Shown here one piece after another: positions 43,260-54,686 of a DNA stretch of 64,000 nucleotides; position 1 is the stretch's first letter, and every line of letters starts with the position of its first letter. The translations under genes and the position numbers were made by a program. The DNA comes from Pseudocercospora fijiensis CIRAD86. Its lineage: Eukaryota > Ascomycota > Dothideomycetes > Mycosphaerellales > Mycosphaerellaceae. The notes beneath the pieces are model-generated. The model saw nothing but the letters and a program-made list of their open reading frames with translations. It had not been told where the DNA came from and did no database searches. The stretch covers positions 2,809,057-2,873,056 of the forward strand of contig NW_006921534.1 of the NCBI RefSeq assembly GCF_000340215.1. Reading direction: 5' to 3'.

Positions 43260-44114
43260 TTACATGACGAATGCAACGATGCCCACAGCAATGGCAGCCA
43301 CGCCGCTCAATGCGCCAGTGACAGAAGCGCCGCCGGTGTATGGAGTGACGGAGGATTTTGGGGCAGCGGGAGAGCCGGCAGAGCCGGTTGAACCAGCTGT
43401 AGCAGTGGTGTTTCCGCCGCCGTAGCTTGGGGCCATAGTCGTGCTGCTGGTGCTGGTGCTGGTGCTGGTGCTGGTGGCGGAGGCGAGGAAGTAGCATCCG
43501 TCCACCAACTGACATTTTTGGCCTGTAGGATAAGCATGTGCGGGATTGCAGCTGTATCGGCCCTGGCTATCTGAGCTGCCGGCCGCAGGGCATGTCGAAG
43601 TCGGTGATGAGGTTGGGGCGGAAGTCGAAGAAGAAGATGCGGTTGCGTTGACGAGGAGTGGGCAGCCGTTGATGAATGTACAGGTTTGCCCTGCAGGATA
43701 GGAATGTGCGGGATTGCAGCTGTATCGGCCTTGTGCGTCGTAGGCGCCTGGTGCGGCGCATGTGGTGGAGGTCGATGTTGGGGCTGCGGAGCTTGAGGAT
43801 GAGGATGGAGATGGCTTGAGGCCATTGCAGAGACCGTTGTTGCAGGTGTTGGTGGCACATTGGCTGTCGTTGGTGCAGACGGCGTTGAAGCTACCGCAAG
43901 TACGGATGGTTCCTGCAGTAGAGCCAAAGCATTCGACGCCGGCTGGGCACTGCTGGTCTGATCCGCATGGGTCGCCGAGTTTCAGTGAGTTCGCACATGC
44001 TGTGATCTGAGGAGCACCGGATGGCTGAACGATTGTGCCTGGAATGGGAGAGCAGGTGGTCTGGGCATAGACGCTGGTAGAGGCGACAGCCAGGGCAACG
44101 ATTGAGTAACGCAT
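43260..44114 (-). CDS. GPI-type cell-wall protein with two Cys modules
   Basis: 284 residues from Met 44114 (MRYSIVALAVASTSVYAQ, a signal peptide); a longer frame to 44234 has no signal character. After a Cys-rich N-terminal part (CGSDQQCPAGVECFG, CTNDSQCATNTCNNGLCNG) come two copies of a ~37-residue module: GAYDAQGRYSCNPAHSYPAG...GCPLLV and GSSDSQGRYSCNPAHAYPTG...GCYFLA. They are separated by Ser/Thr-rich linkers, probably O-glycosylated. The C-terminus has Gly/Ser residues followed by a hydrophobic tail (GVAAIAVGIVAFVM), the usual GPI-attachment signal. Placement in the wall or membrane is inferred; no enzymatic domain is seen. Confidence 0.85.
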   Translation of the reverse strand: MRYSIVALAVASTSVYAQTTCSPIPGTIVQPSGAPQITACANSLKLGDPCGSDQQCPAGVECFGSTAGTIRTCGSFNAVCTNDSQCATNTCNNGLCNGLKPSPSSSSSSAAPTSTSTTCAAPGAYDAQGRYSCNPAHSYPAGQTCTFINGCPLLVNATASSSSTSAPTSSPTSTCPAAGSSDSQGRYSCNPAHAYPTGQKCQLVDGCYFLASATSTSTSTSTSSTTMAPSYGGGNTTATAGSTGSAGSPAAPKSSVTPYTGGASVTGALSGVAAIAVGIVAFVM

Positions 44115-44723
44115 GTTGACGGTGGTGTGGGTGGTGTAGTGATTATGTTGTACAACGAAAGTCGAAGGCTGTCTCTTTTCCGATCGAAGGTCCTGTCGTG
44201 CTGTGGATATGTGTTTGCAATGACGAGGCGACAAGCAAGGAGAGTACAGTCTTCTTATATTGCAATGCCGCCAGGGTCAAGGTGGGTGTACCTCGACCGA
44301 TTGAAAGCGAGATAGCAGACTAGGGTAGGGGTCAAGGTATCACATAACTCGTATGCCGCATGCCGGCGAATTACATATGTATGAGCCCAGGCTGGCCTGG
44401 CAACCTGGCTTTAATAAGGGCTTGAGCCACTCGTATTCTGGCTCGCAATGCCTCGCATTCGCCGCTTGGTGCCCTGCCAAGCTGTTGTTCCTGGCAGCGA
44501 TCTCAACCAGCGTCACCGTTACGTGAGAGTGTATACGATACGAAAATAGCTCACCTCGACATGCGCTTGGCGCGTATGCACAGCCCAGTAGTTACCAGCA
44601 TTGGCGATTTCGTGTTCGCCACATTATTTGTGAAGCGCCCAGCCAACGCGAGATCTGATTGCAACGAAGAAGGCATCATGCAGAGGCTGGCATTGCGAGA
44701 ATTGTTGTGGTGGTAGGATAGCG
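44115..44723. other. Promoter of the wall-protein gene and flank of the transposon island
   Basis: About 600 bp before the solo LTR. Minus-strand start region of the wall protein on the left; no gene or repeat recognised in the rest. Confidence 0.4.
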
Positions 44724-44892
44724 TGTGACGCATCAGCTCAGTCACATGACTGTCACATAACTTCTTAGCTTGAAGAATTTTTACACTGTATTTTAGACCA
44801 TAGAATAGAGCAGAACATAGGCAATCAACGAAGCCAATTGAACCGCCGGCAAGGCAGTATTACGTAAGTAATCCACTGCGCTGTGCGTGATA
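44724..44892 (+). mobile_element. Solo copia LTR next to the full element
   Basis: This copy matches the LTRs of the copia element along its length (starts TGTGACGCATCAGCTCAGTC, contains AGAATAGAGCAGAACATAGG and ends GCGCTGTGCGTGATA). It shows few RIP-type changes. TAGCG precedes it (44719-44723) and recurs at 44891-44895, which would make a 5-bp target duplication if the LTR ends at 44890. It is separated from the 5' LTR of the large element by about 73 bp and has no internal sequence of its own. Confidence 0.85.
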
Positions 44893-44965
44893 GCGAAAGC
44901 GAAAGGTTGGAGTTCAACTTGGAGAGACGTGGCGGGGCAGGGAGGTCGGGGTCGGGGTGCAGGAT

Positions 44966-45132
44966 TGTGACGCGTCAGCTCAGTCACATAACAAGCACGT
45001 GACTTCTTGGCTTAAAGAATTTTCATTGTATTTTAGACTATAGAATAGAGCAGAACATAGGCAATCAACGAAGCTAATTCAACCGCCGGCAATACAGTAT
45101 TATATAAGTAATCTACTACGCTATATATAATA
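44966..45132 (+). repeat. 5' LTR of the copia element
   Basis: 167 bp. The first ~120 bp are almost unmutated compared with the solo LTR, whereas the last ~40 bp (ATTATATAAGTAATCTACTA...) carry C-to-T and G-to-A changes. Confidence 0.93.
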
Positions 45133-47691
45133 GTTACAAGCCCGGATTTAATCCGCGGTATTAGAGACTTCTATAGTAGGAAAGAATTTTTTCTATTCTA
45201 CGAGACCTGTAACAATCGAATCGATAGTCTTAACGGTACTATAAACTATAACTGCTTTAAAGCAACGTTAGTATATCCTTAATAGCCCTCTTATTAGCTA
45301 GTCGCCTCGGTAGTAGTAAGCTTATTATCCTTCGTAGACCTAACGACTAGGATCGATAGTTTAAGCAAACTAAGACGTACCTAACTAGATATAAGACCTA
45401 GGTCCTTACTAACCTATATTCGACTAAACCTACTAAACTAGTATAACCCCTTCTTCTAGAGTTCGATATAGAACAACTTATAAGCAACCTCCTATATTAG
45501 GCTAGGGCAAAGCTTACTAAGGAACACTTTAATATAAGGAAGGCGGAGTTTAAGCGCTTTAGGACAGCTCGTAATAAGACAATTAAATATCTAGCTATAA
45601 CTATAGACATTCGCTATTACTTAGAGATTACTAATCCTAATATAGACAATATAGTACTAACTATACGGCTTGTTCTAACTCGATTGAAGAACAAGCTAGC
45701 ACCTAACACTTAGTAGCAAAGGACTGCCCTTAGTAAGGAGCTTTACCGCCTTATTAATTCTAAGTAGGTAAAGGACCCTAAGCACTAGTACGAGGAATAG
45801 CTTAACCTTTATAAGACGATAAAACGTATACAATACCCGGAATTTGACAACTTAGTAACCTACCTATAAACTACAGTTACAAATATAGATAAGACCTATA
45901 GAAAAGGCCTCTATATAATATACTAGGTAGGGCTATTAGTTAACAACTTCTATTAACTAATTAGTATAGTACGAGAATATGCCCGTAATATGCTAGGTAC
46001 TTCTATAAAGAAGGGTTCATCTTTTAGTATTATCTACGAAGAAACAGGTAAAGCTAGTACTAATGCCGCTCTATAAGCTACGGATAACAATAACAACGAT
46101 AAGCCTAATAAGAATAAGAGCCGTAGTAATAGTAGCAACCGTATACTAAAGACATATGCTAAACTTACTAGAGTAGGTAAGAAGAAGGCATATAAAAACC
46201 GCGGTAAGTGTACTATAGTAAACTACCGACTTCGTAAACAAGTTAAAGAGAAGGATAAGGACAAAAAGTAGAAAGGAAAGCTAAAGTACTTTAAGGCCTA
46301 TCTGCGTAAGAATAAGGGCTTCTACTTAAGATAGGCTAAGTTCTTTAAGGACCTACTAGCTATTAAGATTGCCTAGCAACACTATAGACTTTTAGCTAAA
46401 GATAGTAGAGACGATACTAGAATAGGCAATAGATTAGACAAAGTCTTACTAGCCTACTTCTTTAAGCTAGACACTCTAGACCTATTAGCCTTTGCATTAG
46501 TTACCCTAGCACTAACTACTACCTATCTATTAATAGCTATAAGAGACAAGAAATGGAACCCCTTTATTAGCCTAATATATAATAGTAGATCTAACTGCAA
46601 TATCGTTAACTATCCTAGTCGCTTCAACTTTTAGGCAATGTTTATTCCTCCGCGAGCTACTATTGCAATAGGAACTAGATATAATAAAGTTATCGCTATT
46701 AGAAGGGCATCCTTTACTATTAAGTTAGTAGTAGGTAAACCCCTAACTATTAAGCTAAAAGAGTGCCTCTATGTCCCTAATTTCTATACTAATATTGTTA
46801 GAGGGGCAATCTTCTATTACCGTAGGTTTAAGCATAATAAGCTTAATAATGTTCTCTACAACCTATAAGGGAAACTACTAGTCCCTCTTATTAGACCTAA
46901 TAACTACATACCCTATTTCGATATTACCTATAAAGTAGATAGTAAACCCCCGCTCGAATAGCTAATAGAGGATAAAGGCAAGCTACATCTATACCCCTTC
47001 TAACTAGCACAGTCGACAACTATACTATCGGCCTACGTAACAGCTCGTCGCTCCGTACGCCTACTACCGCTAAGGAAGCTTACCCTTAAACAAATATATA
47101 AGGTGTTTAGACATCTCGGCTCTAAGAGAGCGCAAGAGCTTATAGATAGAGTTAATAGAATAATAAGAGATTATATATATAATAATAAGGTACTAAGAAC
47201 ACTACTTTATCCTATATATATATAAGTAAAAGGCAAGAGACTTATCTCTAGGAGACTAAGGTACTATAATGTGTCGATTTTGACTCTATATAGACACATT
47301 ATAGCCGACTTAATGCAACTAGATACGGCCTACAATAGCGACTAGTACATCTTTTACGCATACGACCTAAATACTAGACTTTACTTTACATAGACAATTA
47401 GTAATCGCTAGGAATCAACTCTCCTACAATGCTAGAACTAAATAGCTACCTTCGTACGCAGCATTAGGCGAGATATTATCTATTTGTTATCGGATAATAA
47501 AGGAGGCATCTTAGGCCTTCGGTTTCGATCGTATTTACGCAATAACTATACTACGTAGAGGCTAACAGCCCTATATATATTAGAATAGGACCTAGCTAAG
47601 CGAGTAGGCCGTACAATTATTAAGGTAGCTCGAGCCTTAATAATATATACTAGGTTCCCTTACAACCTATAGCTAGAAGCAGTTTATATAG

Positions 47692-48000
47692 TATAAGAAA
47701 ATAGGTATATAGCAACGTATAGAACACCCTCTACTAATCGCCGTAGTAGAAAGTAGAACTAAACCGTGCCTTTCTTAGAACAGGGCAGAGCGTTTACTAT
47801 TAACTAGGCTACGTACGGATAGTACCTATGCCGAGCCGGTAACCGAGTATGTCCGTACGAGCGACCGAGCTTTTCCGTATATACGCTAAGCAGGCTTTAC
47901 GCTAGCGAGACAGCACCGCAGTATACGTAATAACATTATATAATTGTTATATAGGCTTGCTAAGGTATAATAGGAGACTTTACTTGCTTAGGTTCTTATA
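47692..48000 (-). repeat. 3' LTR of the nested gypsy element
   Basis: 309 bp, plus-strand start TATAAGAAAATAGGTATATA and end GGTTCTTATA. Same length as the partner at 54378-54686; differences are mainly transitions. Confidence 0.92.
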
Positions 48001-48419
48001 ATTATCTCCTTCCCCCGGTATAGCTATCCTAGCTATAGGGCAATATAGTAAGTTATACTATTTCTTATACTCTGCGCTGCACTTGCGCGTCTTATACGTA
48101 CCTATCGCTAGGCTATAGTTGCTAGGCGCGTTATAATTTGCCTCGTAGTTGCTTGTTTGTTTATAGATTTAAAGCGCGGCTGCTTCTAGTACTAACTAGA
48201 GGTTGCCTAAATTTCTAAGAACGCGGTAGCTACGCGAGAACGTAAGCTATCCGAAAGCGAGGCGAGTATTTAAAGCATTCGAAGCCCGCTTAAAAACTTC
48301 TTCTTTTTCTAAGCGCTCCGAATACTACCCGCCTGCGCCCTACCTACTCCCCTCTCGCGCCCCCCTAGTATTACTTAAAGATTTTTTCTTTCTTAAACAT
48401 CTATTAAAAAAAACATTAC

Positions 48420-49238
48420 TAGTATAGCTACTCCTTCGCGTGCCTCGGGCAAGCGCGCTGTAGGCGCTCTACCCTCGATATCTACTACGCCTACCTAGCG
48501 CCCCCTAAAAGTCCTAAAGGGCTATATCTATTGCTTTAAGCATATAACGGCTAATAGTATATGTTCTCGCTACTTACTACGCGCTTACGCTTCGCAACTA
48601 ACTCGCTTTAGTAGACCTAACTAAGGTTTATATAGGCGGTAATATAGACCCTACTACTAAGCGTAACTACGATCGCTACCGCGGTAGCTATTATACCTAT
48701 ACTCCTATTACGGTACGCGCGCTAGTGTCGCTACTAGCCCGTATCCGCGCCGTACGCGCTACGCGCGACCTTTACGATCTAGACGGCTACGACTCCGTCG
48801 AGGAGTCTAACGAGGCCTTAGAGGCACTCTAGACTAACCTAGACGCTGTCGTCGTACGTAGGTTTCTTATACGCTCCGCTTACGCTTTGCATACTAACCT
48901 CCTTATTAGTTATCCTATCTACGCTCGACGCCTTCTATATTAATAAGAATAAGGTAACCCTAGGCGGCAAAGCCCTAGCCCGTAAGGGGGCCGCTAGCGG
49001 GTCCCTTACAGATATTAACCTGCTTAGTGCCCTCGAGAATATCGGCACTAACTTAGCCGGCTTAGTAGAGATCGGTCGTTAGGTATAGTTTTTTCCTATA
49101 GCCTCGTTTTACTTGCGCTTCGTATACTAACTGCACTAGAACCTCGCTTAGCGCGTCGGCGCTAACGCCGTCGCTACTATCGATGCTGCTATAGGTATCG
49201 AGGCCGAGGAGGACGAGGAGGAGTCTAAGGATAAGTAG
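48420..49238 (+). pseudogene. Additional gene-like reading antisense to the gypsy element, between pol and the 3' LTR
   Basis: Opposite to the element's own sense, two stretches read as protein with few stops. At about 48647-48865: DPTTKRNYDRYRGSYYTYTP, then ITVRALVSLLARIRAVRATR and DLYDLDGYDSVEESNEALEA. At 48921-49235, in another frame: FYINKNKVTLGGKALARKGA, SGSLTDINLLSALENIGTN, LAGLVEIGR, and after several TAGs GANAVATIDAAIGIEAEEDE and ESKDK before a stop. A GTACGTAGG donor-like site and TACTAACC branch-like site lie between, as in an intron of this fungus. The stops are TAG/TAA of the RIP type. No domain is recognised; basic centre and acidic tail. Antisense extra ORFs are known in some plant LTR elements; for this one I know no description. 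Confidence 0.5.
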
Positions 49239-49394
49239 AGTAGACGGCTCGCCGTCGCCGCGCCTACGCGGCGCCTTCTTTATATATACTAGGCTAATAG
49301 GCCTTTTTTAGTAGCGAAACAAGTACGTGTCTACTATTTTTTTTTTAAGTTTCATTTTCTTTTGTTTTAATTACTACCTACGCTTACGCTTCGC

Positions 49395-52300
49395 TTAAGC
49401 TTCGAACTCGTCTAACGCTATAGAATCTTTAATATAAATAGCTAGCTCCTAAGTATTATATTCTTTAGGCTACCCTCGCTATTTAATAAGGTAGTACGCC
49501 TTCCGCTTCTTTATCTTCTTTACTACGATTGTTTCTATCTGCTACTTATCGCCTTTAGCGACGGGTATGCTTACCTTATACTCCTCGCTATCGCGCCTAT
49601 ACTAAGGCTCGAAGAGGGAAACATAGAAAACATTATAGATCTTCGTACTTAACGGTAGTACTAGGCGGTACGCCTACGCTCTAACTGCGTTAATAATACG
49701 GAAAGGCCCTATATACTTCGGGCTAAGTTTCTTCTTTAGGACATCTAAGCTAATATTCTTTATCGATAGTAAGACTAGGTCGCCTATACTATATGTTTTA
49801 GTAGTATAGTATATATTGTATTACTTAGCCTAGTATTCTACTGCTTTCTGCTAGCGTTCTGTAAGCGTTTTATATACTTATCGTAGTCGCTCCGTAGCGT
49901 CGATAGCTACTAGTGCCCTTCCCTTAGTTAGCTCGTCCCGAGCTAGTAGCTTATTTACGCTCGGCATTAAATTAGAGTTAAAGCCGTAGAGCATCTTAAA
50001 GGGGCTTATACGCAACGCAGGATAAACGCTATTATTATAGGCGAACTCCGCCTAAGGCAACATTTTAGCCTAATTATCCTAATTCTTAGAGTAATAGTAT
50101 CGAAGGTATTACTCGAGAGTCTAATTCGCGCGTTCGGTTTGCCCGTCGGTCTAAGAATAGAAGGCTATACTAAGCCTGCGCTTTATATACGCTTCGAAGC
50201 AGAAGTCGCTCTAAAACTAGCTAGTAAATAGCGATCTACGATCGCTAATAATGCCTAATAGCACTCTAAAACGCCTAATTACCTCCCTTTAAAGGATATC
50301 CGCGAGTTCTACTACTATATACTTCTTCGTCGTTAGGATAAAGAGGCTTATCTTCGTATAGCGGTCGACTATTACGAGGATCGTAGTATATACGTAGGCA
50401 CCGAGCTTGCTCGGCGGGAGATTAGTAATAAAGTCTATCGTTAATTCTTACTATAGTCGGGTTAGTATAGGTAGCGTAGCGAGCTCGCTATATAGGCGAT
50501 AGCGCTTCGCCTTCGACTATTAACAAATTCTATAGGTGCGGATATAGGCCGTAATGTCTTCGGCTATCTTTAGCTAGAAGTACTTTCGGCGTGTTAGGTC
50601 TATAGTCTTAGCTATACTAAAGTGTCTAGCTAAAGGGTCGTCGTAGTATATACGTATTAGTTGCGTACGTAAGGCGTAGTCCTTAGGGATATATAGCGCA
50701 TCGCCGTAGTAAATAAGGTTACTACGACGAGAATAGCTAGGCGGGAGGTTAGGACTACTTAACGAGGCTAAGCTACCCGACGGTAAGCTTGTCTCGTATA
50801 AGCCTCCTTCTCTCGCTTACTCTAGCTATTATAGAGTATATACGAAACTAAGGATTATATTAGGTATCTCGTAGTAGGGCCCGTTATTCCTAACGATAGT
50901 AGCCGCTACTCTTACGGGACTGCTAATAAAACTCTTGCGTTCCGCTAGCGCTGTACTAGCGTCTCGCATCCCTATATATATAATAGAGATACGTTTTACA
51001 ATTAGCTTAATATCCTCGGGCAGATTTAACTATAGAGCTAGTTTCGACTATAATATAGGAAGAAGGTTGTTCGCCGCCTACGACTCGCTCTTATAGTCGC
51101 TACGTCGTAAAGGCGCATCGGCTAGATTTCGTTTACTAGCCCGATATTTAATAGTAAAGTCGAAAGGTATAAGGAAGGTCGCCTATCTTACCTACCTTCC
51201 GACGAGCTGCTTTATCTTTATAAAGCCCTTAAGATTAGCATAGTCGACAACTACGCGGGTCGTATACTAGGCGCTATCGAGATACGGGCGCTAATACTTA
51301 AAGGACTCGATAACCGCTAGGAGCTCCTAGTTATAGGTCTTATAATTTGTCTCGGCTAGGACTATTTTCTATAACTAGAAAGCAATAGGGTACTAATTCC
51401 TATCTTTACTTTGTTATAATATAATCCCTACTAAGGCGAACGTAGAGGTATCGGTTTCGATATATAGGGGCTTCGTAGGATTATAGTATCGCAATATCGA
51501 GGCCGAGCTAAAGGCAGCCTTTAGCTAGTAGAACGCTTGCTCCTCGCTTTCGCCCTACGGGACCTGCCCTAGCTTTCGGCTATTTACAGCTCCTTTCGAT
51601 AGGGCAGTTAGTAGTATAACGATCCGGGAGTAATTAGGGATAAACCTCCGATAGAAGTTATAGAATCTAAGGAAGGATTGAACCTCCTTTAGCGTTAATA
51701 GGCGAGGCTATTCGGTAATAGCGTTTACCCTACGCTAATCTATCGATATGCCTTCGGTACTAACGATAAACCCTAGGAATTCGACTTCTTTCTTCTAGAA
51801 GGAACATTTCTTCCTATTTACGTATAGCGCAAACTTTCTAAGCCGCGCAAGGATAGCGCGTACGTCTTATACGTAGTCCTCTCGCGTTTTGCTATAAATA
51901 AGAACATCGTTAAGATAGACGATATAGCAAATATTAACTAGGCTAGCTAACGCCCTATTAATGTATCCTTAAAACGTAGTAGGAGCATTAGTAAGTCTAA
52001 AAGGCATTACCTTATACTTAAAGTACCCGTACCGCGTACGGAACGTAGTCTTCTACTCGTCGCCTCGCTTAATACAGATGCGGTAATATATATCCTAAAG
52101 GTCTAAGGACGTATACTATTCGGCATCCTTAAGCCTATTAAGCGTTTCGCTAATAAGAGGTAGGGGGTAACGATTTTTAATAGTAATCTCGTTTAGCCCC
52201 CTATAATCGACGTAGAGTCTTAGACTACTATCCTTCTTTAGTACGAATAGGATCGGCGTATCTGCCTCGCTTATACTAAGCTAGATCTAATCGTTGTCTA

Positions 52301-54330
52301 AGGCTAAGCTTAGGTAATTACGAAGGTCGCTAAGCTCTCTTCCTAAAGAATAGTAGAGAGGTTTATATAGCGGCTTCGTTCCGGGGATTAGGTCGATCGT
52401 ATACTCTACGTCTTCGGGGAGCTTACGTCGCGCTTCGGGCATTATAGTAAAGACGTCTTCGAAGTCTTTAAATTCTTCTAGTAAGGAGGAACCCTTAGCG
52501 ATATCGTAGAGCTAGCGAACGCTAATCGTATATACGTATAGGGCGTTACACATATCCTTCTAGAATTCCTATAGTTCCCGTACGCGTATCGAACGCGCTA
52601 CGGCTTCGATCCTATAAGTCTAGGCATCCGTCGAGCTATCGACGATTACCTTTTAGTCGCGCCTCTAAGGCCTACTAAGAATAATATTAGGGAGGGGTAT
52701 CTCGAAAGCGTAGAACACTCCGGTAGTAATACGTTCTTAGCCTATAGAGTCGGCGATCCGTAAGTATAGATAATACGCTCCGTAGTAGTATCCTCGGTCG
52801 CCCTAGAAACTGTCGGTACTAGGTAGTACGGCGTTAACAATCCGCTAAGGCTAGTATCGTAGAACGAATTCTTAAGATACTATATTAATATTAGTAGTAT
52901 TATCTAATAAGCATTCGACGGATACTTCCCCTTCTTACGTAACGATTGCTCTACGTACGCGTCCCGTAGGTACTACTACTACTAAGCTACTTAGTTGAGA
53001 TTCTATACCTACCTCTAGCTCTTAGGAGGTACCTTATCTTTTCCCTTAGCCTTCGAGTCGTTCTTCTTCTCTTTAGCGTTAGCGGCTACCTTACGTACCG
53101 TAGGGTTGTCGTCTTTCTAGAGATAGCGGTTCGGGTACGCGTTCTTATAATAGCCTTTCTAGCGATAGCTATAATATTCGACCTTGCTAATATTATACCT
53201 GCCTTACGAGTTATTGCCCTTCGTATACTTTCCGCCTACGCTATAGTCGCGATTTAACTACTACTTACGGGCCTAACTATTAGATCGACGCTTCTTACCT
53301 TTACTACCTCCGGTTTTATCGTAGTTACGATCCTTACGTTTGCTAGACGGCTTGTTAGGGGTCTCGATGCGCGTCGTAAGCTCTACGAGTTTGTAACGCG
53401 TCGTTAGTACCGCATAGTATTTAATAATCGCGCTACGAATCGCTAGCTAGAGTTTAACGAGGAGATAGCGGATCCTATACTCCTCGCTATAGTCGCTAAG
53501 TTAATCTTCGAGTACTACGAGCTTAAGGGCAAAGCTTTAGACTAACTGTCCCTTACGCTAACGAGCTGCCTTATACTCGAGGGTTACGTCTAGTATACGG
53601 TTTATAGGGTCCCCGACGTAGTCCCGATAGAAGGTTTTAAAGTCCTAGTAGGTATAATTCTATAGGTCCTTAAGGCTGTTTTCGTTATACTATCGCTCCT
53701 ACGCATCGCCTACGAGGTATATAATACTATAAAGCACCTTGCTTTCGTCCGTATAATAAGTAGCTCCGGATAGCGTAAAGGTAATAGAAAGTTCCCGAAG
53801 GAATCGCCTCGACTCCTTAATCGTATCGCCTTTAAAGGGCTTAGGTTCCTTTAGGCGAGGCTTAATAGCCGTAAGACTAGCGACTATATAGCTTATACTA
53901 GGTATAGTAGCTACGCTTAGCGCACTTCCGGAAAGAGGTAGTCGATACGAGACAGATTTAGCTCTCTAAGATTTAGGCCTCTAAATCGACTCGTTAGCTA
54001 ATTCTTCCTCGTCCTCGTCCTTGTCCGAGGGTAGGGTCCTCGTAGGACCCTCGCCGGTAGTGCCGCTACTCGGAGCTAGCATATCGCCTACGTCCCTAAG
54101 GGTACAAAGGCGCGCATTCTCTCGCTTAGCTTCTTAAGCCTATACTTCTAGCCTAAGCACTTCTTGCTTAGCTAGAAATCGTTCGAGCCGTAGGCGGGTC
54201 GCTTCTTAGCGCGCCTAATATTCGGCTTCGTCTTATTGTATCGCTGCGTCGTTTTCTAATGCTGTCGGTACTCCTAGGGCATTATTCTACGCGTTTCCCG
54301 CGCTCGGCGCATTTAGACCGCTTACGTTTA
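49395..54330 (-). pseudogene. Gypsy gag-pol with chromodomain integrase
   Basis: Minus-strand order: gag (about 54330-53100; EPKPFKGDTIKESRRFLREL, DFKTFYRDYVGDPINRILDV, then a CYRC zinc-knuckle remnant near 53170), protease, and reverse transcriptase (about 52330-51700; [32 protein letters not shown]-type box near 51900). RNase H follows, then integrase (about 50900-49700), ending with a chromodomain (about 49520-49395) that reads AYYLIK*RG*PKEYNT*ELA, where relatives have Trp at the starred sites. Those stops are TGG to TAG changes. The chromodomain places it among chromoviruses, whose integrases favour heterochromatin. Non-functional. Confidence 0.85.
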
Positions 54331-54377
54331 TCTTTCGGGGTTCTATAGGCCGCTACGAAGGGTAGACGGTTTAGAAC

Positions 54378-54686
54378 TATAAGAAAATAGGTATATAGCA
54401 ACGTATAGAATACCCTCTACTAATCGCCGTAGTAGAAAGTAGAACTAAACCGTACCTTTCTTAGAACAGGGCAGAGCGTTTACTATTAACTAGGCTACGT
54501 ACGGATAGTACCTATGCCGAGCCGGCAACCGAGTATATCCGTATAAGCGACTAAGCTTTTCCGCGTATGCGCTAAGCAGGCTTTACGCTAGCGAGACAGC
54601 ACCGTAGTGCACGTAATAACATTACATAATTGTTATATAGGCTTGCTAAGGCATAACAGGAGACTTCACTTGCTTAGGTTCTTATA
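54378..54686 (-). repeat. 5' LTR of the nested gypsy element
   Basis: 309 bp; partner of 47692-48000. In this copy some CA dinucleotides survive (for example AAGGCATAACAGGAGACTTC), so it is somewhat less mutated than its partner. Confidence 0.92.

Larger units (their letters stand above)
47692..54686 (-). mobile_element. Nested chromodomain Ty3/gypsy retrotransposon, RIP-inactivated
   Basis: Bounded by 309-bp LTRs at 47692-48000 and 54378-54686 with the target duplication TATAG (47687-47691 and 54687-54691). It lies in the minus direction: a purine tract (minus strand GGGGGAAGGAGATAA) sits directly against the LTR at 48000, which is therefore the 3' LTR. It landed inside the copia integrase. 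Length 6,995 bp. The two LTRs differ at several C/T and G/A positions. Confidence 0.93.

Noticed and set aside
43307..43927. 206-codon His/Pro-rich frame over the wall-protein gene
   Set aside because: Same strand but another frame of the GPI-type gene; composition is the shadow of its Ser/Thr codons.
46638..46868. A stand-alone 76-residue gene
   Set aside because: It is the copia protease region between RIP-made stops.
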